Assembly: GCA_000403335.2 (NCBI GenBank)
Contig: KE159628.1
Location: 940,315 to 1,004,314, forward strand
Length of the DNA: 64,000 bases
Reading direction: 5' to 3'
Source of the DNA: Lachnospiraceae bacterium MD335
Lineage (GTDB): Bacteria > Bacillota > Clostridia > Lachnospirales > Lachnospiraceae
Shown here: positions 50,704-61,600 of the stretch, one piece after another
Position numbering within the stretch: the first letter of the stretch is position 1
How the letters are laid out: each line of letters begins with the position of its first letter
Position numbers and translations under genes: made by a program
The notes under the pieces: model-generated
The model's database searches: none
The model's input: only the letters and a program-made list of their open reading frames with translations
What the model was told of the DNA's origin: nothing

Positions 50704-51660
50704 ATGGAGCAGACAGGCAAAAAGAGTATATGTGGGATTTTCGACCACAATGTACAGACGGAAAATGTAAAGATCAGCGAACTGCATGATTTTCAGGGGC
50801 ATCCGTTTAAGGTAGAGCATGATATGCAGCTCTTTGAATTATCGAAGAGTATTGAGGAGAAGGGCGTGCTTGTTCCCTTGATTGTAAGACCAAACCCAAT
50901 TGGATCAGGGTATGAAATCGTTGCAGGGCACAGAAGAAAAGCAGCCAGCGAATGGGCAGGTATAGACACGGTTCCTGTGATGATTGTGCAGATGGATGAT
51001 GCAGAAGCAACGATAACGATGGTGGATAGTAATTTACAGCGCGAGCATATCAAGCCTAGTGAGAAAGCTTATGCCTATAAAATGAAGCTGGAAGCCATGA
51101 AGCAGCAGGGAAAGAAAATTACTGAACCTATGTCTCAAGTTGGGACGAAGCTGTTAAAGAATGTGGGAGAAACCGGAAAGCCCGTACTTCGTTCGGATGA
51201 GCTTTTAGCAAAACAGGTTGGGGAGAGCCGGAACCAGATTGCAAGATATATCCGTCTGACAAATCTTATTCCCAAGATTCTTGATATGGTGGATGAAGGG
51301 AAAATAGCGTTTACTATAGCGGTGGAACTTTCTTATCTGAAGGAAGAGGAGCAGTATGAGCTTCATGCGGTAATGGATTTGGAGCAGTGTACGCCGTCTC
51401 TTTCACAGGCAAACAGGATGAAACGCCTGAGTCAGTCAAAGGGGATTGATATGGATAAAATGTATGATATTTTGGGAGAGGAAAAAGCAAATCAGAGAGA
51501 ACAGATTAAAATTAGGGCAGATTCATTATCGCAATATTTTCCCGCAGATTTCACACCAAAGCAAAAGGTGGAACTGATAGAAAAACTGGTCAGGGATTGG
51601 CATGAAAAACAGACAGGTATTCATAATTGTTCAGCTAAAAGAGCGGAAAAATCATGGTAG
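50704..51660 (+). CDS. ParB/RepB/Spo0J-family partition protein
   Basis: 318 aa. The ParB N-terminal (CTPase-type) domain shows VKISELHDFQGHPFKV, LVPLIVRPN, YEIVAGHRRKAASEWAG and NLQREHIKPSEKAYAYKMKLEA. A helix-turn-helix follows (LLAKQVGESRNQIARYIRLTNLIPKILDMVDEGKIAFTIAVELSYL). The type is common in Firmicute plasmids and integrative conjugative elements rather than the chromosomal Spo0J. No ParA is next to it; a ParM/ParR-like pair follows instead. Ribosome site AGGAGG. Confidence 0.92.
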   Translation: MEQTGKKSICGIFDHNVQTENVKISELHDFQGHPFKVEHDMQLFELSKSIEEKGVLVPLIVRPNPIGSGYEIVAGHRRKAASEWAGIDTVPVMIVQMDDAEATITMVDSNLQREHIKPSEKAYAYKMKLEAMKQQGKKITEPMSQVGTKLLKNVGETGKPVLRSDELLAKQVGESRNQIARYIRLTNLIPKILDMVDEGKIAFTIAVELSYLKEEEQYELHAVMDLEQCTPSLSQANRMKRLSQSKGIDMDKMYDILGEEKANQREQIKIRADSLSQYFPADFTPKQKVELIEKLVRDWHEKQTGIHNCSAKRAEKSW

Positions 51661-51685
51661 AAACAGAAGATTGGAGGATAAAGTT

Positions 51686-52087
51686 ATGGGTAGGAAAAAA
51701 GAAGAATTATCGATATTTGAACAAATGGGCGGCACTTACACAGAAAAAGACGGTATCTTATATCCCAATATCTGTATTGGCGAAGAAGAAACAGAAGCAA
51801 TGCAGAATACCTTTTCAGGAAAATACGGAGATTTATGGAAAAAGTATCTGAAAGAAAACCAGCTGGAAAGATATTATCATTTGGTTCATTTAGGGCAGTT
51901 GAGACAAAAAGCGGCAGAAATCAATGAAGAAGCAAATGAATTGCTGGAAAGGATTATGCAAAAGTATTTACAGAAGCATAAACCGGAGAATCCAGATTCT
52001 ACAATGGAAATGTGGCAGCTTCGGGAACAGGCTAAGGCAATGGCAGAGGAAGTGGTTCTTCAAGATGTTGTCTACTGCTATCACTAA
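51686..52087 (+). CDS. TnpV-like transposon-encoded protein
   Basis: 133 aa from the ATG at 51686 (GGAGG upstream). The pattern LSIFEQMGGTYTEKDGILYPNICI, then GKYGDLWKKYLKENQLERYYHLVHLGQL and a helical tail matches the TnpV family found on Tn4451-like and conjugative elements of clostridia. The biochemical role is unknown. The ATG lies 25 bp after parB. It is a marker for mobile DNA. Confidence 0.82.
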   Translation: MGRKKEELSIFEQMGGTYTEKDGILYPNICIGEEETEAMQNTFSGKYGDLWKKYLKENQLERYYHLVHLGQLRQKAAEINEEANELLERIMQKYLQKHKPENPDSTMEMWQLREQAKAMAEEVVLQDVVYCYH

Positions 52088-52114
52088 ATCAAAACGAAAA
52101 GAGAGGGAAAAATT

Positions 52115-53056
52115 ATGGCGAATATAAGAGAATATAACATGAATGGAACATTGATTTTAGGAATTGATCATGGATATGGGAATATCAAAACAGCACACAG
52201 GGTATTTCCAACAGCGCTGATCAAGAGTGAGAAAGCGCCAACTTTCAGTAAAGATTATTTGGAGTATGATGGACATTTCTATATTATCGGGGAAGGTCAT
52301 AAGAGCTTTATCGCTGAAAAGCAGTCGGATGATGATAATTATATCCTGACGCTTGCGGCAATTGCAAAAGAACTGAACGCAAGGGAATTAACCTCTGCCA
52401 GAGTGCATCTTGCAGCAGGACTTCCGTTGAAGTGGGTGCAGGCGCAGAGAGAATCTTTCCGTCAATATCTGATGCAGAATAAGATTGTGCAATTTCGTTA
52501 TAAAGGCAGACAGTACGAGGTTGAGATTGCCGGATGTACGGTCATGCCGCAATGCTATTCTGCGGTGGCGGAAAACTTGAAAGATTTTAAAGGGATGAAT
52601 TTACTTGCCGACATTGGCAACGGAACAATGAACATCATGTATTTAAACAATGGAAGGGCGATGGAGAGTAAATCATGGACAGAGAAACTCGGTGTTTTCC
52701 AGTGCATGCAGCGTATCCGCAATAAGGTGCTGGACGAAACGGGAACAAACCTGATGAACGAGGTCATTGAAAATTATCTGAGGACAGGGGAAACGGATAT
52801 TGCAGAGCCTTATGCCTCACTCATGAAAGAAGCAGCAGTTTCCTATGTACAGGAGATTTTTCAGAAGCTGAAGGATTATGAATATAATGAAAGCCTTATG
52901 CAGCTTCACTTTATGGGCGGCGGCGCAAGAATCGTGGAAGTTGTCGGGGAATATAACCGGGAGAGGACGCATTTTAATCACGATATCTGTGCGACTGCAA
53001 AGGGATATGAATATTACTGTTACATGATTTTGCGCCACAATAAAAAGTGCAGCTAG
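52115..53056 (+). CDS. ParM/StbA-family actin-like plasmid segregation protein
   Basis: 313 aa. The actin-like fold is indicated by LILGIDHGYGNIKTAHRVFPTAL (phosphate 1), LLADIGNGTMNIMYLNNGRAM (phosphate 2) and LMQLHFMGGGARIVE (adenosine motif). Such proteins polymerise with ATP to push apart DNA copies bound by a ParR-type adaptor. The next gene, 15 bp downstream, is a fitting adaptor. Presence in an integrated element suggests the element has a circular, partitioned stage. Confidence 0.88.
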   Translation: MANIREYNMNGTLILGIDHGYGNIKTAHRVFPTALIKSEKAPTFSKDYLEYDGHFYIIGEGHKSFIAEKQSDDDNYILTLAAIAKELNARELTSARVHLAAGLPLKWVQAQRESFRQYLMQNKIVQFRYKGRQYEVEIAGCTVMPQCYSAVAENLKDFKGMNLLADIGNGTMNIMYLNNGRAMESKSWTEKLGVFQCMQRIRNKVLDETGTNLMNEVIENYLRTGETDIAEPYASLMKEAAVSYVQEIFQKLKDYEYNESLMQLHFMGGGARIVEVVGEYNRERTHFNHDICATAKGYEYYCYMILRHNKKCS

Positions 53057-53071
53057 AAAGAAGATGCAGGA

Positions 53072-53449
53072 ATGACAGGAAATATCCGTAACCGCAATGT
53101 GCGGTTTTATGAGGAAAAGGAAGCTGACAGACGGGCATGGGAAATACTTCACTCAGAAGCTGTCAGGGCATTTCCCTCGCAGAATGACTTTATCATTCAG
53201 GCAATCAATGATTTTTATGACAGGCATCTGGCAATATCGGATGATCCTTATCTGGAAACAAGGGAAAAAGAGGATGCCTTTGCAGATAGGATCGTGGAAA
53301 AGGTGGAACAGAAAGTGCTTGGCAAAATGAAAAGTATGAAATATAAGATGACAGTCTATGATGAGTTCTTGAAAGAGTATGAGTATCGGAAAAAACATTG
53401 CGGAGTAAAGGATAATATTCAGAAAAAGCAGAGGGATAGGGAGCGATGA
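53072..53449 (+). CDS. Putative ParR-like partner of ParM
   Basis: 125 aa, highly charged. An N-terminal ribbon-helix-helix-like start (NRNVRFYEEKEADRRAWEILHS, FIIQAINDFYDRHL) is followed by a helical C-terminal tail with many lysines and glutamates. Position, size and charge fit a ParR-type adaptor that binds centromere repeats and the ParM filament, but sequence identity to known ParR is low. No clear iteron array was seen by eye nearby. Confidence 0.55.
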   Translation: MTGNIRNRNVRFYEEKEADRRAWEILHSEAVRAFPSQNDFIIQAINDFYDRHLAISDDPYLETREKEDAFADRIVEKVEQKVLGKMKSMKYKMTVYDEFLKEYEYRKKHCGVKDNIQKKQRDRER

Positions 53450-53514
53450 TTTTTAGTAAAGAGAATGCAAGGTAGAAAATCTTAAAAGATGATTAAAAAG
53501 TAGCAAAGTTTGGC

Positions 53515-53543
53515 TTGATGATGTTCGGGCAGTTGGATATACT
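53515..53543 (+). promoter_or_regulatory. Sigma-A promoter of the restriction-modification operon
   Basis: TTGATG (53515-53520), 17 bp, TATACT (53538-53543), 63 bp before hsdM. Confidence 0.6.
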
Positions 53544-53606
53544 AAGATAATAGGGGTAATAGACATTAAATTGAAAGCATTTTAAGAAATACAGAAGGGA
53601 TATCAT

Positions 53607-55326
53607 ATGAATTTAAGCACAAGTATAAATGAAAAAGCAGCTTTGATATGGGCGATTGCAGACAAATTGACAGGTGTATACAAACCTCATGAATATGGAG
53701 AGGTTATTTTACCATTGACGGTTATCCGCCGTTTTGACTGCATTCTTGCAGATACGAAGGAAGCAGTTCTTGAAAAATATGATGAGGTTAAGACTTTGCC
53801 GATGCGGGATGTTTTATTGCGCAAAGTATCGGGTTACGAATTTTATAATACCAGTAAATATACATTTGAAAAGCTGTTGGATGATCCTGATAATATTGAA
53901 GAAAATTTTCATGATTATTTAAATGGCTTTTCTGAAAATGTACGGGACATTATTGAGAAATTTAAGTTTGACGGACACATTGACACGATGGCAAACAAAG
54001 GTATTCTGTATATTGTTATCAAAGAGTTCACTTCGACCAGAGCAAATCTTCATCCTGATATCATTTCCAATTTAGAAATGGGATATATTTTTGAAGAAAT
54101 CATTCGTAGATTTTCCGAGTCACACAACGAAGATGCGGGACAACATTATACGCCCCGCGAGGTTATCCGCCTTATGGTAAATATTTTATTCTATGATGAC
54201 AGTAGTACATTGTCGGGAAAAAATATTGCAAGAACGATTTATGACCCGGCATGTGGAACAGGCGGGATGCTCTCCGTTGCGGAAGAATATTTACATGAAC
54301 TCAATTCTTCTACAGAACTTATGTCATTTGGTCAGGAGTTGAACGACCAGACATTTGCAATCTGTAAGGCGGATATGTTGATAAAGGGCAATAATGCAGA
54401 TTTTATCAAAGATGGAAATACACTTTCCGATGATCAGTTTGAAGGACAAAAATTTGATTATATTATATCGAATCCTCCTTTTGGACGGGAATGGAAAAAT
54501 GAAAAGAGAGTCGTGGAGGATGAAGCAAAGCGCGGATTTGCGGGACGTTTCGGGGCAGGACTTCCGGCTGCCTCAGACGGGCAGATGCTTTTCTTGATGA
54601 CTGCAATTTCCAAGATGAAAGAACCTCGTGATGGTGGGAGCAGGATTGCGATTATTCACAATGGCTCGCCGCTTTTTACAGGTGACGCGGGCAGCGGACC
54701 TTCCGATATCAGACAGTACATTCTTGAAAGTGATTTGCTTGAAGCGATTGTTGCCCTGCCAATATAATACAGGGATAGCTACATATATATGGGTATTGTC
54801 CAATAAGAAAGCAGGAACGAAGCGGGAAGGTAAAGTGTAGCTCATAAATGCTAACGGATTGTATGAAAAGCGCAGAAAAGCACTTGGAAATAAAAGAAAT
54901 GACATCCCCGAAAGTGCTATTACAGAAATTACGCAGGTTTATGGAGATTTTCGGGAAACAGAAATCAGCAAAATTTTTAATAACGAGGATTTCGGATATA
55001 CAAAAATTACTGTAGAGAGACCTTTGCGCGGTGGAGATGGTGAGCTGATACTAAAAAATGGGAAAAAACAGCCGGATACTTCGCTGCGTGATACGGAAAA
55101 TGTGCCATTGACGGAAAATATACAGGATTATTTTAAACGTGAGGTGTTACCGTTCTCTCCGGACGCATGGATTGATGAAAAGAAATCCAAAGTGGGATAT
55201 GAGATACCATTTACGAGGTATTTTTATAAATATGAAGCACCGCAGCCTTCTGCTGAAATTATGGCAGAGATATTGGAATTGGAAAAGGAGTTGGAAGGCA
55301 GTTTGCAGGAGGTTTTTGATATATGA
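53607..55326 (+). pseudogene. hsdM: Type I restriction-modification methyltransferase (HsdM), disrupted
   Basis: The first 386 codons give a normal HsdM: an N-terminal helical domain, QHYTPREVIRLM, the SAM motif DPACGTGGMLSVAEEY and the catalytic ISNPPFGREW. After EAIVALP the frame breaks (stop at 54765-54767), and the expected continuation YNTGIATYIWVLSN resumes in another frame at 54763. The family sequence LPTDxFYNTGI shows that about 11 bases are missing. The resumed frame then meets a TAG at 54838-54840 (KREGKV-stop-LINAN, where the family has a glutamine-like residue). After that it runs intact to TGA at 55324-55326. Two independent lesions, so no full-length enzyme is expected. Confidence 0.85.
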
Positions 55327-56558
55327 GGGAAATGAAGGATAGTGGGGTTGAATGGATTGGAGAGATACCAAAAGATTGGGAAATTGTTCCGACCAAACGG
55401 TTTTTCCGAAATATAAAACGAGTGGTTGGTAGTGACGTTGATAATTATGAAAGACTTGCCTTAACGATGAATGGGGTTATAAAGCGAAGTAAAGAAGATA
55501 GTGAAGGTTTACAGCCTGAGAAGTTTGAAGGGTATCAAATACTTCGGAAAAATGAACTCGTATTTAAATTGATTGACCTTGAAAATGTAAAGACGAGTCG
55601 TGTCGGGTTATCTTCATATACTGGTTTAGTGTCACCAGCGTATATAGTTTTAACAAATGAATTAGAAGATAATAGGTATTATTATTATTGGTTTAAGTTT
55701 TTGTACTATAATGAAGTTTTTAATCATCTTGGTGGTAATGGTGTTAGAAGTGCGTTAAATGCAAAGGATTTGTCAATAATTCCGATTGTATCAATTCCAG
55801 CATATATGCAGAACTGCATAGCAAACTATCTTGATGAAAAATGTACAAAGATAGAAGGCATTATCGCATTACAGCAAAAGAGTATTGAAAAATTGAAAGC
55901 ATATAAGATGTCATTGATTAATGAAACTGTTAATAGCACTACTGGAACGAAATGCCACTTGGGTTATATTGGTGCAATGAAAAATGGTCTTAATTTTTCT
56001 AGTATATTAGAAGGTGTAAAGATTAAGTTTCTTGGTGTTGGAGATTTTCAAGATAATTTTATATTGGATAAGTTGGATATGTTTTCTGATATTATTATAG
56101 TGGACGAAATATCAGAAGAATATATGTTAAAGGATGGAGACATTATTTTTGTTCGTTCTAATGGTAGTAAGGAATTAGTTGGTAGATCAGTGATGGTCAA
56201 AAATGTGAATTATCCGTTGACATATAGTGGATTCTGCATTCGATTTAGGAATACGAGGATGGATATTATTGACAGCAATTATTTACTCTATTTCTTTAGA
56301 AGTTTCGATTTTAGAAAACAGTTAGAAAAAAATAGCCAAGGTTCTAATATAAATAATGTGAATCAAGAACTGCTTTCACAAATTGATTTTACATTTCCAA
56401 ATATAGAATTACAAAGAAAAGTAGTATGTGTTCTTGATGCTAAATGTAAAAAAATAGACAATATAATATGTAATAAAGCGAAATTAATAGATAAACTTGT
56501 TGACTATAAAAAATCGTTGATTTATGAGGTCGTAACAGGGAAAAGGGAAGTAAAATAA
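55323..56558 (+). CDS. hsdS: Type I restriction-modification specificity subunit (HsdS)
   Basis: 411 aa. Two target-recognition domains (starting MKDSGVEWIGEIPKDWEIVPTKRFF and, for the second half, LGYIGAMKNGLNFSSILEGVKI) are each followed by a conserved helical spacer (CIANYLDEKCTKIEGIIALQQKSIEKLKAYKMSLINE and VVCVLDAKCKKIDNIICNKAKLIDKLVDYKKSLIYE). It overlaps the hsdM stop as ATGA. The variable domains are noticeably AT-rich, as usual for exchanged recognition domains. It sets the DNA target of the complex. Confidence 0.92.
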   Translation: MREMKDSGVEWIGEIPKDWEIVPTKRFFRNIKRVVGSDVDNYERLALTMNGVIKRSKEDSEGLQPEKFEGYQILRKNELVFKLIDLENVKTSRVGLSSYTGLVSPAYIVLTNELEDNRYYYYWFKFLYYNEVFNHLGGNGVRSALNAKDLSIIPIVSIPAYMQNCIANYLDEKCTKIEGIIALQQKSIEKLKAYKMSLINETVNSTTGTKCHLGYIGAMKNGLNFSSILEGVKIKFLGVGDFQDNFILDKLDMFSDIIIVDEISEEYMLKDGDIIFVRSNGSKELVGRSVMVKNVNYPLTYSGFCIRFRNTRMDIIDSNYLLYFFRSFDFRKQLEKNSQGSNINNVNQELLSQIDFTFPNIELQRKVVCVLDAKCKKIDNIICNKAKLIDKLVDYKKSLIYEVVTGKREVK

Positions 56559-56584
56559 TTTCTTAGGAAAAGGAGAGTATTCTT

Positions 56585-57454
56585 ATGTCAAATATAAATG
56601 ATTCATTTATTAGGATATCAGAGATTATGAGAAATTCTATTTTAAGCTTTGATATATCTGCGGAAGTTAAGGAGTCTATAACAAGAATGAATGATCAGGT
56701 TAAAAATATCGTAAAAGTCTATGATTCGACTTTATTTATGCAGAATCAACGCAAGTTTATAGAAATGTCAACGCAAGTAACAAAACAATTGCGTGACTCA
56801 ATGGAAATAATGCGGGACATTGATAATTTGTCAGAACTGTCAAAAAATTTGGCGCAATTTGCGAAGGTAATAGATGTATCATATAAAGATATGTGCAAGA
56901 TTTTGCAACAATATGATTACGCAAAATTAACTAAGATAATGCAGGATACATTGAAAGCATATGATTACAATAATCCGTTTGATGTTAATATTATAACGGA
57001 GCAAATTACAGAGGCATACATAGCTGGTGAAGAAGATGAACAGAATGAATATATTGAGACGAAAGATAAAAAAGAATATGTTAAAGATATAAGAGATTGG
57101 GTAAGTTTTTGTATCGCAACTATAAGTTTTTTCATTTCTATCTATTCATTGGTAAGCACTAAGCCTTCTAATACATATAATACAACCATTGAAGTAAACA
57201 ATTATTATGTGAATGATTTAGAAATAAGTGCTGGAATGCTAAATGCAATGTCATACCGCATTATTGTTAAAAATGATGTGATGCCACGTATAAAACCAGA
57301 TTGTTCTTCTTGCGTAATGGGACACCTTAATATAGGACAAGTTGTAACAGTGTCTCGAAAATATAAAAAGTGGGTAAAAATTGAATGGGAAGACGAATGT
57401 GGAAATTACTATTCAGGTTGGGTACAAAATTATAAATTGGCAAAGTTCAAATAA
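56585..57454 (+). CDS. Unknown helical membrane protein with C-terminal SH3b domain in the RM operon
   Basis: 289 aa. Residues 1-150 are predicted helical (coiled-coil-like, SFDISAEVKESITRMNDQVKNIVKVYDSTLF). A transmembrane segment lies near 175-195 (WVSFCIATISFFISIYSLVS). The C-terminal 70 residues form a bacterial SH3 domain (YRIIVKNDVMPRIKPDCSSCVMGHLNIGQVVTVSRKYKKWVKIEWED, SGWVQNYKLAKF). AT-rich. It lies 26 bp after hsdS and 57 bp before the YhcG gene, inside the RM operon. Its function is not recognised; a membrane-acting defence accessory is a speculation. Confidence 0.65.
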   Translation: MSNINDSFIRISEIMRNSILSFDISAEVKESITRMNDQVKNIVKVYDSTLFMQNQRKFIEMSTQVTKQLRDSMEIMRDIDNLSELSKNLAQFAKVIDVSYKDMCKILQQYDYAKLTKIMQDTLKAYDYNNPFDVNIITEQITEAYIAGEEDEQNEYIETKDKKEYVKDIRDWVSFCIATISFFISIYSLVSTKPSNTYNTTIEVNNYYVNDLEISAGMLNAMSYRIIVKNDVMPRIKPDCSSCVMGHLNIGQVVTVSRKYKKWVKIEWEDECGNYYSGWVQNYKLAKFK

Positions 57455-57511
57455 TATAGAATTATATGAAATACCAATGTGTGATGTCAACATATGAAAG
57501 GTAAAGTAATT

Positions 57512-58600
57512 ATGAATGAACCCATAAAATTTGAAAATACTGATATTATGAGTATTTATCAAAAATCAGAAAACATATTATCAGATATCCAAAATATTAT
57601 AGAAACTTCCCAACGGCAAGCCTATCATGCAGTTGATACAATTCTGTCGCAAAGAAATTGGCTGATTGGATACCGAATAGCGGCGGAAGAAATTGACGGT
57701 TCAGATCGCGCTGAATATGGTGCAAACATCATAAAAAAATTATCCAAAGAGCTAACCGCAAAGTATGGAAAAGGTTATGACCGCAGTAATCTTTATCATT
57801 GTCTGCGCTTTTACAAAGAGTTTCCCCAAATTGTCGACACAGCGTGTCGACAATCTCATATACGGCTTTCATGGTCTCATTATCGTGCATTATTGCAGGT
57901 GGCAGATACCTCTGTACGTAATTGGTATGAGAAAGAGGCATATGAGCAGACATGGAGCGTCCGTACATTACAGCGCAATATCAATACGCAATATTACTAC
58001 CGCATTTTACAGTCTCAGCATAAAGAACTGGTGAAACAGGAAATGCTTGAAAAGACTTCCGATTTTCAAAATGACAAGTTAGAGTTTATCAGAAATCCCG
58101 TCATAGCGGAATTTCTCGGGTTATCGTCTAACACGGATTTTACGGAAACGGAGCTGGAAACCAGTATTATTTCCAATATTCAGAAATTTCTGATGGAAAT
58201 GGGAAAGGGATATGCCTTTGTAGCCCGTCAGCAGCATATCAAGACGGAGAAAGAGGATTATTTTATCGACCTTGTATTCTACAATTACATTTTGAAGTGT
58301 TTTATTCTAATTGATTTGAAAACGGACAAGATTACGCATCAGGATGTAGGGCAGATGGATATGTATATCCGTATGTATGATAAATTAAAGAAAGGCGCGG
58401 ACGATAATCCGACATTAGGTATCGTACTTTGCACCGAAACGGATGAAGATATCGCAAGGTATTCCGTCCTTCATGGCAATGAGCAGTTGTTTGCATCAAA
58501 ATATAAATTGTATTTGCCGACAGAAGAAGAGCTGCGAAAAGAAATCGAAACGCAAAAAACCATGTTTTATTTACAGCAAAAAGAAAAGCAGAGTGAGTAA
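57512..58600 (+). CDS. YhcG-family PDDEXK nuclease (DUF1016)
   Basis: 362 aa from the ATG at 57512 (AAAGG 10 nt upstream); an in-frame ATG at 57494 is possible. The N-terminal DUF1016 helical domain shows NWLIGYRIAAEEIDGSDRAEYGANIIKKLSKEL and RSNLYHCLRFYKEFPQIVDTA...LSWSHYRALLQV. The C-terminal nuclease domain shows YAFVARQQHIKTEKEDYFIDLVFYNYILKCFILIDLKTDKITHQDVGQMDMYIRMYD, with the D...(D/E)xK core in FIDLVFYN and LIDLKT. Found often beside type I restriction systems. A 25-bp perfect palindrome lies in the coding region at 57830-57854. Confidence 0.9.
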   Translation: MNEPIKFENTDIMSIYQKSENILSDIQNIIETSQRQAYHAVDTILSQRNWLIGYRIAAEEIDGSDRAEYGANIIKKLSKELTAKYGKGYDRSNLYHCLRFYKEFPQIVDTACRQSHIRLSWSHYRALLQVADTSVRNWYEKEAYEQTWSVRTLQRNINTQYYYRILQSQHKELVKQEMLEKTSDFQNDKLEFIRNPVIAEFLGLSSNTDFTETELETSIISNIQKFLMEMGKGYAFVARQQHIKTEKEDYFIDLVFYNYILKCFILIDLKTDKITHQDVGQMDMYIRMYDKLKKGADDNPTLGIVLCTETDEDIARYSVLHGNEQLFASKYKLYLPTEEELRKEIETQKTMFYLQQKEKQSE

Positions 58601-58656
58601 ATGCACATTGCAGGATATATGTTGAAAAGAAAAGGTACATTGAGGAGGAACGATTC

Positions 58657-61600
58657 ATGTCAGATTTCGACGTAAAGGAAAAACGTTTTGAACAGGATAT
58701 AGAAGAATATCTCATTACCGAGGGCGGCTATGAAAAAGGAGATCCACGTAAATTTGACCGTAAACTGGCATTGGATACGGAAACCTTTCTGAAATTTTTA
58801 AAAACAAGTCAGCCTAAACAATGGGAACGCTATGAGAAAATCTACGGAACAGACAGTGAAAAGCAGGTAGTGGAGCGCTTTTGCCGCGAGGTAAAAATGG
58901 TAGGACTGCTTCAGGTTTTGCGTCAGGGATTTACAGACCGAGGCGTTAAATTCCGTGCAGTATATTGGAAGCCGGAAACTTCCATCAATACAACAACGCA
59001 GGAACAATTTGCAGCCAATATATTACATTGTACAAGGCAGTTACACTATTCATTAAGTAACGAAAACAGCATTGATATTGTGCTATTTGTCAATGGGATT
59101 CCAGCCGTTTCAACGGAATTAAAATGTCAGTTTACAGGACAAAGCACAACAAATGCGATTGAACAGTACAAATTTGACCGCAGGGGAAAAGACGTAATCT
59201 TTGCTTTTAAAGAACGTGTGCTTGTCCATTTTGCCGTTGATTTGACACAGGTTTATATGACCACACGTTTGGAGGGGGAAAAGACTTATTTTCTGCCATT
59301 TAATCAGGGTAGTAACGGTGCCGGGCGAGTCGGAGGAAAAGGAAATCCTATCAATGAAAACGGATATGATACAGCGTATCTCTGGCAGAATGTTCTTTGC
59401 AAAGAACGTCTGCTTGAAATACTGAACAAGTATCTTCATCTGAAGGTAGAACGGGATAAAGATACAGGTGAAATTGTATCAGAGACAATGATTTTTCCAC
59501 GCTATCATCAATTGGATGTAGTGACAAAACTGCTGGCGGATGTCAAAAGGAATGGATCGGGTAAGAATTATCTTATACAGCACAGTGCAGGTTCCGGAAA
59601 ATCAAATTCCATTGCATGGCTCGCGCATCGTTTAGCAGGACTGCATACTGCGAATGATGAGAAGATTTTTCAGTCTGTTATTATTGTCACAGACCGCAAA
59701 ATGCTGGATGAGCAGTTGCAAAATACGGTATATCAGTTTGATCATGTAGATGGCGTGGTGCAAAAAATTGAGAAGAATGCGCAGCAGCTAAAGTCTGCCA
59801 TCAATGATGGTGTACCGATTATTATTACTACACTACAAAAATTCCCAGTGATTTATAAAGAGGTAAAATCTGGCAGCAGGCGGTTTGCTGTCATTGTGGA
59901 TGAAGCGCATTCTTCGCAGTCGGGAGATGCGGCGAAGAAATTAAAACGTGCATTGGCAGATACAGATAAAATTTTAGAAGAATACGCTCAAATGGAATAC
60001 GATCAGGAGCAAAATTGTAAGGATGATGAGGATAAGCTGTTAGATGAACTGGCAGCACAGGGGATGCATAGCAATATGTCATTTTTTGCATTCACAGCGA
60101 CACCCAAAGAAAAGACACTCAATATGTTTGGCTGGAAAGATGAGAACGGCGGCTATCATCCGTTTCACGTCTACTCTATGAGGCAGGCGATTGAGGAGGG
60201 TTTTATTCTTGATGTGCTGAAAAATTATATGACATATAAAATGTATTATAAGATTGTAAAATCAATACCTGATAATCCGGAGATAGATACAACAACAGGA
60301 GTAAAGGCCGTTTTGGATTACGAAAAACTGCATCCGCATAATATCTCTCAAAAGACTGCCATTATGCTGGAGCAGTTTTATCGTGTTACCAGAACAAAGA
60401 TTGGCGGTAAAGCAAAGGCAATGGTGGTAACGCCGTCACGTTTACATGCGGTACGGTACTTACAGGAATTTCGGAGGCAGATTCTTGAGAAAGGTTATGA
60501 TCTTGATGTACTTGTTGCATTTTCGGGAGAAATTGAAGATGACGGGCAGACATTTACGGAAGAAAAACTGAACAAGACAAAGGATGGAAAGACAATCAAA
60601 GAAAAAGCATTATCCAAAGCGTTTAACACAGATGATTTCGGTATGTTGATTGTGGCGGAAAAATATCAGACAGGATTTGATGAACCATTATTGCATACGA
60701 TGTTTGTGGACAAGAAGCTGTCGGGTGTGAAAGCGGTTCAGACACTTTCACGTCTCAACCGTACCTACAGAGGAAAACAGGATACGTTTATTCTTGATTT
60801 TGTAAATTCGGCGGAGGATATCAAAAAATCTTTTGAGCCATATTATGAAGAAACCACTTTAGAAGAAGAGACAAATCCGAATGTTATTTATGATCTGAAA
60901 AATACGCTGGATGAGTACCATGTATATCAGGAAAATGAAATCATGCAGTTTGCAGACATATTTTATGCAAAGAAGCAGCAAACAAGCGGCGATATCGGCA
61001 AATTACAGGGAAAAATAAAACCGGCGCTTGACCGTTTTCAATCATTAAGTGCAGAGCGGCAGGATATGTTTCAATCGACACTTGCCCGTTTCAACCGCAT
61101 TTATGCCTTTATTACGCAGGTATGCCGCTTGTTTGACAAGGACATCCATAAATTCAGTGTCTATGCTAAATTCTTATTGATGCAGTTACCGAAAGGCAGT
61201 ACGGAACGTGTCAATGTAGATGATAAAGTGCTGTTGGAATATTACCGACTGGAAAAAGATTTTGAAGGAAGCATTGATTTGGAACCGGCAGAAGAAGGTT
61301 TTCGCCCGATTACCGGTGAAGCAGGACGTAAGGATAAGAAAAAGAGTCTGCTTACAGTCATTATTGACAAAATTAATGAACGCTATGGAACAGATTTTAC
61401 AGAGATGGATAAAGTGCTTTTACAGATTGAAAGTGATTACGAAGCGCAGGATAAGTGGCATGGATATGCACAGAATAATGATTTTAAGACATTTATGCTG
61501 CTTTTTGAGAAGGATTTTCCTAATATGGCGGCGAGCCGCTATGAACAAAATGAGGCGTTTTTTGTACGGCTGTTTCAAGAGCCGGATATGATGAAACAGA

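Noticed and set aside
54740..54860. Programmed frameshift in hsdM
   Set aside because: No slippery heptamer at 54759-54768; about 11 bases of conserved coding sequence are missing and a separate stop codon follows, so mutation is simpler.
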